Positions 26,088 to 33,371 of a DNA stretch of 64,000 nucleotides are shown here, piece by piece. The notes below the pieces were generated by a model that saw nothing but the letters and a program-made list of their open reading frames with translations, was not told the DNA's origin and did not search any database. The translations under genes were made by a program, and so were the position numbers. Positions within the stretch are counted from its first letter, which is position 1. Each line of letters opens with the position of its first letter. The stretch lies in NCBI RefSeq assembly GCF_016411865.1, contig NZ_JAEKJA010000010.1:62001-126000 (forward strand). The letters are read 5' to 3'. The DNA is from Acuticoccus mangrovi (lineage in GTDB: Bacteria > Pseudomonadota > Alphaproteobacteria > Rhizobiales > Amorphaceae).

Positions 26088-27040
26088 TGGATGAGGCCGG
26101 CCTTTTCGAGGAGGGCCTTGGAGGTGGCGCTTTCTTCCTTGGCGAGCGGCTCGAACTCGGCGCCGTCCATGTAGGCGGGCACCATGCCGAGCTCGTTCAT
26201 GCGGCTCTGGAAGGCCTCCGAGCTCTGCGCATCGGCGCAACCCTTGCGCAGCGTCGCCAGCACGTCTTCCGGCATTCCCTTCGGCCCCACGAGCACGCCC
26301 CACAGCGAATAATAGACCGGGAAGCCCTCTTCGGCGAAGGTCGGAACGTCGGGGAAGATCGGCGAGCGCTCGCGGCTCATCACGCCGATCGGCTTCAGCG
26401 TGTCCTCGTTCTTCTTGATGACGCTCGAGGAGGTGAGGGTGCCGGTGATGACGTCGGCGAGGATGTTGCGCAGGTTGTCGGCGTCGCTGCTGTTGGCGAC
26501 GTGGACGCCCTCGACGCCGGCGAGATCGGAGAACTGCAGCATGGCGAGGTGCTGGACCGAGCCGTTGCCCGAGGAGCCGTAGCGCAGCCGCTCGCTGCCG
26601 GCATAGTCGGCGAGAGCCTTCGGCGACGCGATGTCCGAATCGACCTTCACCGCGAAGAACATCGGGTTCTCGAACACGCGGCAGACATAGTCGAAGCTGT
26701 CGACCGTGTAGGGCACGTCGCTGACGAAGGGCTTCAGCATCAGCGGGGTGGAGGCGGTCACGCCGAGGGTGTAGCCGTCGGTGTCGGCGGCGGCCATCTC
26801 GGCGGTGCCGATGGCGCCACCCGCGCCGGCGCGGTTCACCACGCTGACGGTTTCGCCGAGGGCCTCGGAGAGGGCGTCGGCGAGAGTGCGGCTCGCGATG
26901 TCGGTCTGCCCGCCGGGCGAGAAGGGCACGATCACCGAAATCGGCTTGTCGGGGTAGGATTGCGCCTCGGCGTCACCGCCGAAGCCGACCAGCACCGCGG
27001 CGAGGGCGCCGAGGGCGAGGCAGGGCATGGACCTGTTCAT
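26084..27040 (-). CDS. tctC: Tripartite tricarboxylate transporter, periplasmic binding protein TctC (Bug family)
   Basis: This 318-residue secreted substrate-binding protein has a signal peptide of about 24 residues (MNRSMPCLALGALAAVLVG..., cleavage near AEA-QS). The mature N-terminus YPDKPISVIVPFSPGGQTDI is the classic Bug/TctC opening, which forms part of the carboxylate-binding loop, and VNRAGAGGAIGTAEMA follows. It would deliver a carboxylate ligand to TctAB. ATG 27040 is preceded by GGAGA. It lies 53 bp after the M20 gene. Confidence 0.93.
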   Translation of the reverse strand: MNRSMPCLALGALAAVLVGFGGDAEAQSYPDKPISVIVPFSPGGQTDIASRTLADALSEALGETVSVVNRAGAGGAIGTAEMAAADTDGYTLGVTASTPLMLKPFVSDVPYTVDSFDYVCRVFENPMFFAVKVDSDIASPKALADYAGSERLRYGSSGNGSVQHLAMLQFSDLAGVEGVHVANSSDADNLRNILADVITGTLTSSSVIKKNEDTLKPIGVMSRERSPIFPDVPTFAEEGFPVYYSLWGVLVGPKGMPEDVLATLRKGCADAQSSEAFQSRMNELGMVPAYMDGAEFEPLAKEESATSKALLEKAGLIQ

Positions 27041-27093
27041 GGGAGATCTCCATCTGGTTCGGTTCGGCCGGGGCGGGAGGGCTCCGGCGGCTC

Positions 27094-28386
27094 TCATGCG
27101 GCACCCGTGGCGCGCCGCCGCGGCTTCTCGCGCGTGCACACCTCAAGAGCGGTTCGGGCATAGACGGCGGCGCTGCGGGCGAGATCGTCGACGCTCATCG
27201 CCTGCTGGCGGAAGCTGCGCGGCGGGCCGTAAGTGATCGCCGGGATGCCCATCTCGTTGAAGATGAGAACGTCGCGCCACATGCTGGAGAACACCGGCTC
27301 GGCGAGCTCGAGCGCGCCGCCGATGGTCGCCTCGTGGCCCCTGCGCAGGCCGTCGAGCAGCACCTCGTTGTCGCCCGCGCCATAGGAGCGGCGGTAGAGA
27401 AAGAGCTCCACCTCGCCTTCGAGGCCGGTCTCGGCGAGGAGATCGCGCAGCTCGCGGCGGATCTCGAGCGGGTCCGACACCGGCGTCAGGCGGCAGTCGA
27501 GATAGAGGGCGCAGAGCTCGGAGGTGCGGGTGACGTGATAGGGGTTGCCGGCCCGGATCGCCCCGATCACCGCCTTCGGCACGATGGTGCCGTCCTTCGT
27601 GGTGTGGGTGTGGCGCTTCTCGTAGTCGTTGGCCCAGGCCTGGAGGCGGGGAATGAGGAGCGAGGCCCGCACGATGGCGTTGGGATGGTCGGGCCCGACC
27701 TCGGCCATCGGCGTGAACGGGGTATAGAACTGCGGCGCGCCGAACACCGTGATCTTGAAGAAGGCCTTGCCGGCCTCGATGCCCGAATAGCGGAAGTCGG
27801 TGCCCTCGGCGACGAGCGCGAAGTCGGCCACCCCGCCGTGCTGGACGAGGTAGCGCGCGCCGACCTCCTTGCTGAGATAGCGGGGCGAGGCGAACTCGTC
27901 GACGGCCTCGTAGCCGATCTCGCCCGGCACCGCCGACAGGAGAAGGTCGCCGCGCAGCGCGATGCCGGCCGCCTTGATCGCCTTCGCCGCAATCATGAAG
28001 GCGGCCATCGGCCCCTTGTCGTTGACGATGCCCTCGCCGAACAGCGTGCCGTCCTTCACCCAGGCGCCGTGATTGATGCCGACGCCGGGGTCGCGGATGC
28101 TCCACACGTCCGCCTTGCTGCGGCCGGTATCCATGTGGCTGTTGAAGATGAGGCTGTAGCCGTCGCCGGCGCCCGGCAGCGTGCCGAGCACGTTGAAGCG
28201 GTCCGGGAACATGCTGATCTTGCGCGGCGCGAAGCCTTCGCGCGCCATCCAGTCGTGGATGAAGGCGCCGACCTCGGCCTCCTCGCCCGCCGGGCTTTCG
28301 ATGTTGCAGAGCGCCAGGGCGAGCTCCACGAGCTCGTCGGTGTCGAGCGGGACTCGCGTGCCTTGGAATTCGAAGTGGTGGGTCAC
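27094..28386 (-). CDS. M20-family metallohydrolase (ArgE/DapE/CPG2-like)
   Basis: This zinc hydrolase of about 430 residues has NSHMDTGRS (first metal His-Asp), GEGIVNDKGPMAAF (bridging Asp and neighbours), and a dimerisation domain between the metal-binding halves. M20 enzymes cleave N-acyl amino acids, dipeptides or N-carbamoyl compounds. I chose GTG 28386 (protein start MTHHFEFQG); longer in-frame starts reach 28455 and are possible. It is the first gene before tctCBA, so the imported solute is probably an N-substituted amino or carboxylic acid, or gives rise to one. Confidence 0.83.
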   Translation of the reverse strand: MTHHFEFQGTRVPLDTDELVELALALCNIESPAGEEAEVGAFIHDWMAREGFAPRKISMFPDRFNVLGTLPGAGDGYSLIFNSHMDTGRSKADVWSIRDPGVGINHGAWVKDGTLFGEGIVNDKGPMAAFMIAAKAIKAAGIALRGDLLLSAVPGEIGYEAVDEFASPRYLSKEVGARYLVQHGGVADFALVAEGTDFRYSGIEAGKAFFKITVFGAPQFYTPFTPMAEVGPDHPNAIVRASLLIPRLQAWANDYEKRHTHTTKDGTIVPKAVIGAIRAGNPYHVTRTSELCALYLDCRLTPVSDPLEIRRELRDLLAETGLEGEVELFLYRRSYGAGDNEVLLDGLRRGHEATIGGALELAEPVFSSMWRDVLIFNEMGIPAITYGPPRSFRQQAMSVDDLARSAAVYARTALEVCTREKPRRRATGAA

Positions 28387-28736
28387 GGCGTCTCGATCTG
28401 GCGAAGAGCAGCGGGCGAGCGCGACCGGCGGGCGCGACGCGCAGCGGCACCGCACCCCGTGGCTGTCGTGGTTTCGCCCATGGTCCTACCCATGCCGGCC
28501 GTGCTCCGAAGTGCCGCCGGCCATGCGTATGGCCGGTCATTTGTTCCAATAATAAGAACAGCGTTCTAATAAATGCTCACATGGGGTCGAAACCGAGTCA
28601 ATTCGCCAGCAGGCACTTTTTTTGGGCAGACCGTGATGTGTGCAGGGGCGGACGGCGCCCGCCGACCGCCCGACGGGTGGCGAACGGCTGCGCGTTCGGT
28701 GGGCGCTGTCGTTGCCCGCGGCAGTGGGGCGCAGGC
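28387..28736. other. Intergenic region between the iclR 3' end and the M20 operon
   Basis: This 350-bp stretch holds the promoter region of the M20-tctCBA operon, including operator C. It also has a locally AT-rich patch around 28540-28575 that stands out from the GC-rich surroundings. I see no credible gene here; reading frames crossing it are products of high GC content. Confidence 0.6.
28543..28567. promoter_or_regulatory. Operator C: IclR-type pentamer array upstream of M20-tctCBA
   Basis: GTTCC (28543-28547), seven bases (AATAATA), AGAAC (28555-28559), AGC, GTTCT (28563-28567). The leftmost pentamer (GGTCA at 28535) is degraded. The spacing is identical to operators A, B and D. It lies about 155-180 bp upstream of the GTG chosen for the M20 gene, which leaves room for a leader or an earlier start. 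Confidence 0.72.
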
Positions 28737-29537
28737 TCAGCCGGCGGGGTGGCCGAAGGCGCGGGGCGTCGGGGCGCCGAGCTTGCGGGAGGCGCGCTGG
28801 GCCGCGTCGTGCACGCGCATGCCGATCCGGGCGCGGGCATCCGCGGCGAGGTCGACGGCCGGCACCGCGCCGCTCAGAACGGCCACCACGCCGCCCGTCG
28901 CGTCCCGCACCACCGCGCCCGCGGAGAAGAAGCCCTGACGGTTCTCCTCGTCGCTGTAGGAGTAGCCGAGCTTGCGATACTCGGCGAGGTCGGCGAGGAG
29001 CTGCGGCAGCTCGATGCGGGTCGACTGGGTGATCCGGGGCAGGGGATCGGAGCCGAGGAGGCTGATCACCGCCTCGTCGCTCATCTCGGCGAGGAGCGCC
29101 TTGCCCATGGCGGTGGAGTGGAGGTGGGTCTGGTGGCCCGGGCGGTGGTTGATCGCGACGGGTCCCTCGCTCTGGACCGTCGCGAGATAGACGACGCTGC
29201 GGTCGCGCATCACGCCCAGGAAGCCGGTGATGTGCTCGTCGGCGAGGGCGTAGAGCTCGGGCATCACCGCGGAGACGAGGCTCGTCTGGCCGACGAAGGC
29301 GTTGCCCACCTGAAACGCGCGGTAGCCGATGGCGTAGCGCAGCGTGGCGTCGGCCTGCTCCAGATAGCCGGCGCGGGTGAGCGTCTTGATGAGGCGCTGC
29401 ACGTTGCTCGGCGGCAGACCGAGGCGGCGGGCGATCTCGCGCACGCCCAACGGCTCGGGACTGTCGGCGAGAAGGTCGAGGATCGACAGCGCTCGTGCTA
29501 CGGACTGGTTCTCGCCGCTTGCTGGTGGGTTGCTCAA
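28737..29537 (-). CDS. IclR-family transcriptional regulator
   Basis: This 266-residue regulator has a winged helix-turn-helix at about residues 10-75 (SVARALSILDLLADSPEPLG, LGLPPSNVQRLIKTL) and a C-terminal IclR effector domain with HRPGHQTHLHSTAMGKALLA and GYSYSDEENRQGFFSAGAVV. Start is TTG 29537, behind GAGG; upstream in-frame codons would add a basic low-complexity extension. IclR proteins bind palindromes as dimers or dimers of dimers and sense small carboxylates. The four pentamer arrays in the window, one in its own divergent promoter, are its probable targets. Confidence 0.88.
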   Translation of the reverse strand: MSNPPASGENQSVARALSILDLLADSPEPLGVREIARRLGLPPSNVQRLIKTLTRAGYLEQADATLRYAIGYRAFQVGNAFVGQTSLVSAVMPELYALADEHITGFLGVMRDRSVVYLATVQSEGPVAINHRPGHQTHLHSTAMGKALLAEMSDEAVISLLGSDPLPRITQSTRIELPQLLADLAEYRKLGYSYSDEENRQGFFSAGAVVRDATGGVVAVLSGAVPAVDLAADARARIGMRVHDAAQRASRKLGAPTPRAFGHPAG

Positions 29538-29650
29538 TCTCGTACCTCGTGAGGCTCGTGGCCGGCCGGCCCGCGCAGCGGTCGATGATAAGGCGCATCC
29601 CGATGCGCAAGCGTGTTGACGCGCCCGTCCCACCCGCTCAGACTATATGT

Positions 29651-29675
29651 GGAACAATGTTCCATTAAGTGGAAC
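29651..29675. promoter_or_regulatory. Operator D: IclR-type pentamer array between iclR and the threonine-synthase-like gene
   Basis: GGAAC-AAT-GTTCC at 29651-29663, seven bases (ATTAAGT), GGAAC at 29671-29675; the fourth pentamer is absent. It lies 45-69 bp upstream of the ATG at 29720 and in the divergent promoter of the iclR gene, consistent with autoregulation. Confidence 0.78.
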
Positions 29676-29719
29676 AACTGCCGCTGTCAAATCCGGTGGC
29701 GGCCGGCAAGGAGACGGGC

Positions 29720-30970
29720 ATGGCAACGGTGGTGGGCTTCGACTGTCTGCGCTGCGGGGCGCGCTACGGGCTCGACGCCTACGCGCAGGACTGCCCGCGC
29801 TGTCATGCCGAGGCGCCGAGCAATCTCGTGGTCGCCTATGCCGAGGATCCCGCCGCCGCCTTGCGCCGCCCGACAGGGAACGGCGGCGGTCTCTGGCGCT
29901 ACGGCGACGTGTTGCCCGTGGCGCCGGCCGATGCGGTGAGCCTTGCGGAAGGGTCGACGCCGCTCGTGGCGCTGGAGCGGATCGCCGCCGCGACGGGCGT
30001 CGCAACCCTCCTCGGCAAGGACGAGACGCGCAACCCCACCGGCTCCTTCAAGGACCGTCTCGCCGCGATCGCCGTCGCCTATGCGCGCTCGATCGGGGCG
30101 CCGGCCATCGTGTCGAGCTCCACCGGGAATGCCGGCGCCGCCGTCGCCGCCTATGCGGCGCGGGCGGGGCTGCCGGCGATCGTCTTCACCGCCGAGGGCG
30201 CCGTCGGTCCGCTCCTCACCCAGATGAAGGCCTACGGGGCGAAGGTGGTGGCGGTCCCGACGAAGGCGGGGCGCTGGCCGTTGATGCGCTATGGCGTGGA
30301 GCGGTTCGGCTTCTTTCCCACCTCGCCCTTCTTCGCGCCGGTGGTCGGCAGCAACCCGGTCGGCATCGAGGGCTATAAGACGCTCGCCTACGAGGTGGTG
30401 GAGCAGCTCGACTGGCAGGTTCCGGACGTATGCGTTCTGCCGGTCTGCTACGGCGATGCCCTCATCGGCATGTGGCGCGGCTTTCTGGACCTCAAGGCGG
30501 CTGGCTGGATCGACCGCCTGCCGCGGATGATGGCGGCGGAGATCTACGGCTCGCTCGGCGCTGCCCTCGCCTCCGGAAGCGACGCGCTGCCCGACATGCC
30601 GCAGACCCACGCGACCGTCGCAAAGTCCACCACTGCGACGCAGAGCACCTACCAGGCGCTCCACGCCCTGCGGGCTTCGGGCGGGACGGCGGTGTCGGTG
30701 GGCAACGACGACATCATGGATTGGCAGGCCCGCCTTGCGAGCGCCGAGGGGCTCTACGTGGAGCCGGCCGCCGCGGGCTCCATCGCCGCCGTCGCCGCGT
30801 TGCGCCGCGCGGGGGCGATTGGGGACGGCGAGCGGGTCGTCGCCCTCCTCACCGCCGGCGGGCTCAAGGATCCAGACGCGACGGCGGCCCGTCAGGGCGA
30901 GGTGATCCCTGTGCCGCTGGAGCCCGAGGCGGCCTTCGCGAAGCTCGCCGAGGCGGGGGTTCTTCCCTGA
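29720..30970 (+). CDS. Threonine-synthase-like PLP enzyme with N-terminal zinc ribbon
   Basis: This 416-residue fold-type II PLP enzyme has an N-terminal zinc-ribbon-like pair of CxxC motifs (CLRC and CPRC within the first 30 residues). NPTGSFKDR carries the Schiff-base lysine, SSTGNAGAAVAAYAARAG is the substrate loop, and LLTAGGLKD the phosphate region. ATG 29720 follows AAGGAGA. Although it looks like ThrC, its control by the same operator as the hydrolases, and the absence of threonine genes nearby, suggest a catabolic beta- or gamma-eliminating role. That assignment is inference; a real threonine synthase remains possible. Confidence 0.8.
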   Translation: MATVVGFDCLRCGARYGLDAYAQDCPRCHAEAPSNLVVAYAEDPAAALRRPTGNGGGLWRYGDVLPVAPADAVSLAEGSTPLVALERIAAATGVATLLGKDETRNPTGSFKDRLAAIAVAYARSIGAPAIVSSSTGNAGAAVAAYAARAGLPAIVFTAEGAVGPLLTQMKAYGAKVVAVPTKAGRWPLMRYGVERFGFFPTSPFFAPVVGSNPVGIEGYKTLAYEVVEQLDWQVPDVCVLPVCYGDALIGMWRGFLDLKAAGWIDRLPRMMAAEIYGSLGAALASGSDALPDMPQTHATVAKSTTATQSTYQALHALRASGGTAVSVGNDDIMDWQARLASAEGLYVEPAAAGSIAAVAALRRAGAIGDGERVVALLTAGGLKDPDATAARQGEVIPVPLEPEAAFAKLAEAGVLP

Positions 30971-30989
30971 GGCGGGAAGCCCCGCCGGC

Positions 30990-31832
30990 TCATCGCGGCC
31001 CGAAGCCGGCGGCGGGCGGCGGCTCCGGCGTCGGCCAGATCTGCCGCAGATAGGCCTGAAGGCCGCGCTCCTGCCGCCACTGGCGCGGGTAGCCGAGCGA
31101 CACCTCCTCGAACCGCGTGCCGTCGCGCCAGTCGGTGCGGCGCAGGTGGATGTGGCCGCTGACGGCGACCTTGACGTTGAAGCGCCGGTGCCAGTCCTCC
31201 GTCAGCACCGTGCCGCACCAGGGCGAGAAGCGCGGCGCGCGCGGAATGCGCACGAGATCATGCCGCAGCGGATAGTGGTTGACGATGATGGTCGGTGCGC
31301 CCTCGAGCCCGGCGAGGCGGTCCGCGGCGGTGGCGCAGCGCGCGTGGCACCACGCGATCCGCGAGGCGTAGGGGGTGGGGGCGAGCATGAACTCGTCGCC
31401 GCACATGGCGCGCTCCTCGCGCGCCCACTCCACCACGCGGGCGAGCGGAAGGTGCGGCGGCCGGAAGGTGTAGTCGTAGAGCAGGAAGAGGGGGGCGATC
31501 ACCACCTCGCCGCCCGGGCCCGGCCAGACGGGAAAGGGGTCCTCCGGCGTCACGACCCCGTGCTCGCGAGCGAGGTCCACCAGCGCCTCGTACTTGCGCG
31601 GCCCGCGCCAGGCCATCCCCGGCACCGTCCACAGGTCGTGGTTGCCGGGTGTCCAGATCACCTTGGCGAAGCGGCGGGTGAGCGCGGTGAAGGCCGCGGC
31701 GACCCGGCTCGGCTGCTCGGCGATGTCGCCGGCCACGATGAGCCAGTCGTCGGGAAAGTCCGGCAGGGCGGCGAGCGCATCGCGGTTCACCGGGCTCGCG
31801 AGATGCAGGTCGCTGATCGCAAGCAGCCTCAC
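30990..31832 (-). CDS. Metallophosphoesterase
   Basis: This 280-residue calcineurin-like phosphoesterase has all five metal-binding motifs: SDLHL near the start, GDI, GNHD, NHYP and GHIH. GTG 31832 is the natural start, giving MRLLAISDLHL. The substrate of such stand-alone proteins is rarely predictable; it could be a nucleotide, phospholipid or other phosphodiester. It converges on the threonine-synthase-like gene and is divergent from the small ACP-like gene. Confidence 0.85.
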   Translation of the reverse strand: MRLLAISDLHLASPVNRDALAALPDFPDDWLIVAGDIAEQPSRVAAAFTALTRRFAKVIWTPGNHDLWTVPGMAWRGPRKYEALVDLAREHGVVTPEDPFPVWPGPGGEVVIAPLFLLYDYTFRPPHLPLARVVEWAREERAMCGDEFMLAPTPYASRIAWCHARCATAADRLAGLEGAPTIIVNHYPLRHDLVRIPRAPRFSPWCGTVLTEDWHRRFNVKVAVSGHIHLRRTDWRDGTRFEEVSLGYPRQWRQERGLQAYLRQIWPTPEPPPAAGFGPR

Positions 31833-31952
31833 CCGCGACGCTCCGGCACAGGAACAATGACGGACCGCCGCGGATTGAGATGGTCGAGACACCCGTCCTG
31901 CGTCACTATGGTGTCGGATCGTTCGCCGCGCGTCGCGGTGGGAGGACGCGCT

Positions 31953-32198
31953 ATGGAGCCCGAATCCGTCTTCCGCGTGCTGGTCGCCCAGCTTCGCGCC
32001 GTGGCGCCCCAGCTCGCCCATCGGGAGATCTCTCGCGTCGACACCTTCGCCGAGCTCGGCGTCGGCCCGTTCGAGCGGGAGGCGGCGGTCAGCCTCGCGA
32101 TGGAAGAGCTCTGCATCGGCGCCTCGTCGCAGGATTTCGCCCGCGCCGCGACCGTCGGCGAGCTCGTCGATCTCCTCGGGGCCGAGGCGACGGACTGA
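31953..32198 (+). CDS. Small acyl-carrier-like protein lacking the phosphopantetheine serine
   Basis: This 81-residue protein is preceded by GGGAGG. The stretch from about residue 29, DTFAELGVGPFEREAAVSLAMEEL, followed by ATVGELVDLLG, aligns by eye with an acyl carrier protein ([12 protein letters not shown]...[11 protein letters not shown]...TVGDAIKFL) over helices 2 to 4. Where ACPs have Asp-Ser-Leu, this protein has Gly-Pro-Phe, so it could not carry phosphopantetheine. It may be a degenerate ACP-fold adaptor. No acyl-processing enzyme is adjacent. Confidence 0.6.
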   Translation: MEPESVFRVLVAQLRAVAPQLAHREISRVDTFAELGVGPFEREAAVSLAMEELCIGASSQDFARAATVGELVDLLGAEATD

Positions 32199-32211
32199 GC
32201 GGCGGCGACGT

Positions 32212-32604
32212 CTATACCCCGACCTCGCGCGCCCGCTCGCGGGCCTGCTCCACCCGGTGCTGGTTGCGCACGGCCCATTCGCCGAGGGCCTCCAGCGGCC
32301 CGAGAAGGTCCACCCCGAGATCGGTCAGCGTGTAGTCGACGCGGGGCGGGATGGTCGGCGTCACGGTGCGCGTCACGAAGCCGTCGCGCTCCAGCTCGCG
32401 CAGCGTCGAGGTCAGCATCTTCTGGCTGATGGTGCCGATGTCGCGCTTCAATTCGGAAAAGCGCATCGGGCCGGTGGCGAGCCGCGTCACTACGATCATC
32501 GACCATTTCGCGCCGATCCGGGCGAGAAGCTCGCGAACGTGTCGACAGTCGGGGCTCGATGTGTGCTTGATGGGTTTCACGGACGTGACCGAGGTTGCTT
32601 TCAT
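32212..32604 (-). CDS. HxlR-family transcriptional regulator
   Basis: This 130-residue MarR-like winged-helix regulator has the HxlR landmarks GAKWSMIVVTRLATGPMRFSEL, ISQKMLTSTLRELERDGFV and PRVDYTLTDLG. A cysteine at residue 20 (SPDC) sits where several HxlR regulators, such as YodB-type proteins, have their redox-sensing cysteine. It is divergent from an NADPH-dependent FMN reductase gene across 77 bp, the usual arrangement for an electrophile or quinone-responsive switch. Confidence 0.9.
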   Translation of the reverse strand: MKATSVTSVKPIKHTSSPDCRHVRELLARIGAKWSMIVVTRLATGPMRFSELKRDIGTISQKMLTSTLRELERDGFVTRTVTPTIPPRVDYTLTDLGVDLLGPLEALGEWAVRNQHRVEQARERAREVGV

Positions 32605-32681
32605 GTGCGTACTTGCCGTGGGCGTCCTGTCGGTTAGGTGTAGGTCCTCCCGTCGGTTTCCAACTGATACCAGAGTCTCCT

Positions 32682-33230
32682 ATGAAAACCATCGCCGTCC
32701 TCGTGGGGAGCCTGCGCTCGGGCTCCTTCAACCTCAAGCTGGCCAAGGCTCTCGAAAAGCTCGCCGAGGGTCGCCTCAAATTCGTCTATCCCGATCTCGG
32801 CAGCGTGCCCCACTATAACGACGATCTGTGGTCGGACCTGCCGGCGAGCGTGACCGCGCTCAAGAGCGCGATCGACGAGAGCGACGCCGTGCTCTTCGTC
32901 ACGCCCGAGTATAACCGCACCTATTCGCCGCTCCTTGCGAACGCCATCGCCTGGGCGTCGCGGCCGTACGGCAAGTCGAGCTTCATGCACAAGCCCGGCG
33001 CGGTGGTGGGCACGTCGCCCGGCGCCATCGGCACGGCGGCCGGTCAGGTGGACCTGCGCGGTCTCCTGCCGGTCCTCGGCGTGATCCCGATGGGGCAGCC
33101 GGAAGTCTACCTGCAGATGAAGCCCGACCTCATCGACGACGCCTCCAATGTCACGGTGCCCGACACCGAGGCCTTCCTGAAGCGTTGGGTCGACGCGTTC
33201 GTGGCGTTCGTCGACCGCGTCGCGCTCTGA
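32682..33230 (+). CDS. NADPH-dependent FMN reductase (flavodoxin-fold, azoreductase/quinone reductase type)
   Basis: This 182-residue flavoprotein has GSLRSGSFNLKLAKAL, the FMN phosphate loop, and FVTPEYNRTYSPLLANAIAW with the classic PEYN flavin motif. Family members reduce quinones, azo dyes, chromate or free FMN with NADPH in the cytoplasm. It is divergent from the HxlR regulator and followed by a strong hairpin, so it is a single-gene unit probably induced by redox-active compounds. Confidence 0.9.
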   Translation: MKTIAVLVGSLRSGSFNLKLAKALEKLAEGRLKFVYPDLGSVPHYNDDLWSDLPASVTALKSAIDESDAVLFVTPEYNRTYSPLLANAIAWASRPYGKSSFMHKPGAVVGTSPGAIGTAAGQVDLRGLLPVLGVIPMGQPEVYLQMKPDLIDDASNVTVPDTEAFLKRWVDAFVAFVDRVAL

Positions 33231-33236
33231 AGTGAG

Positions 33237-33279
33237 GCGAGGGGGCCCTACGGCGGTCGCCGTGGAGCCCCCTCGCTTT
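33237..33279 (+). terminator. Terminator hairpin after the FMN reductase gene
   Basis: GCGAGGGGGC (33237-33246) pairs perfectly with GCCCCCTCGC (33267-33276), enclosing a smaller hairpin, followed by TTTG. It starts six bases after the stop codon. Confidence 0.7.
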
Positions 33280-33371
33280 GCCATATACGACCTCCGCCGG
33301 AACCACTAGGAAGTGCAATGGAGGACACGCCAACGCGCCACCCGAAGCGCGGGCAGAAGAAGGATCCGGCG

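Noticed and set aside
24897-26174. Glu/His/Gly/Asp-rich open frame opposite tctA and tctB
   Set aside because: Its composition is that expected from the complement of hydrophobic membrane-protein codons; no ribosome site or family similarity.
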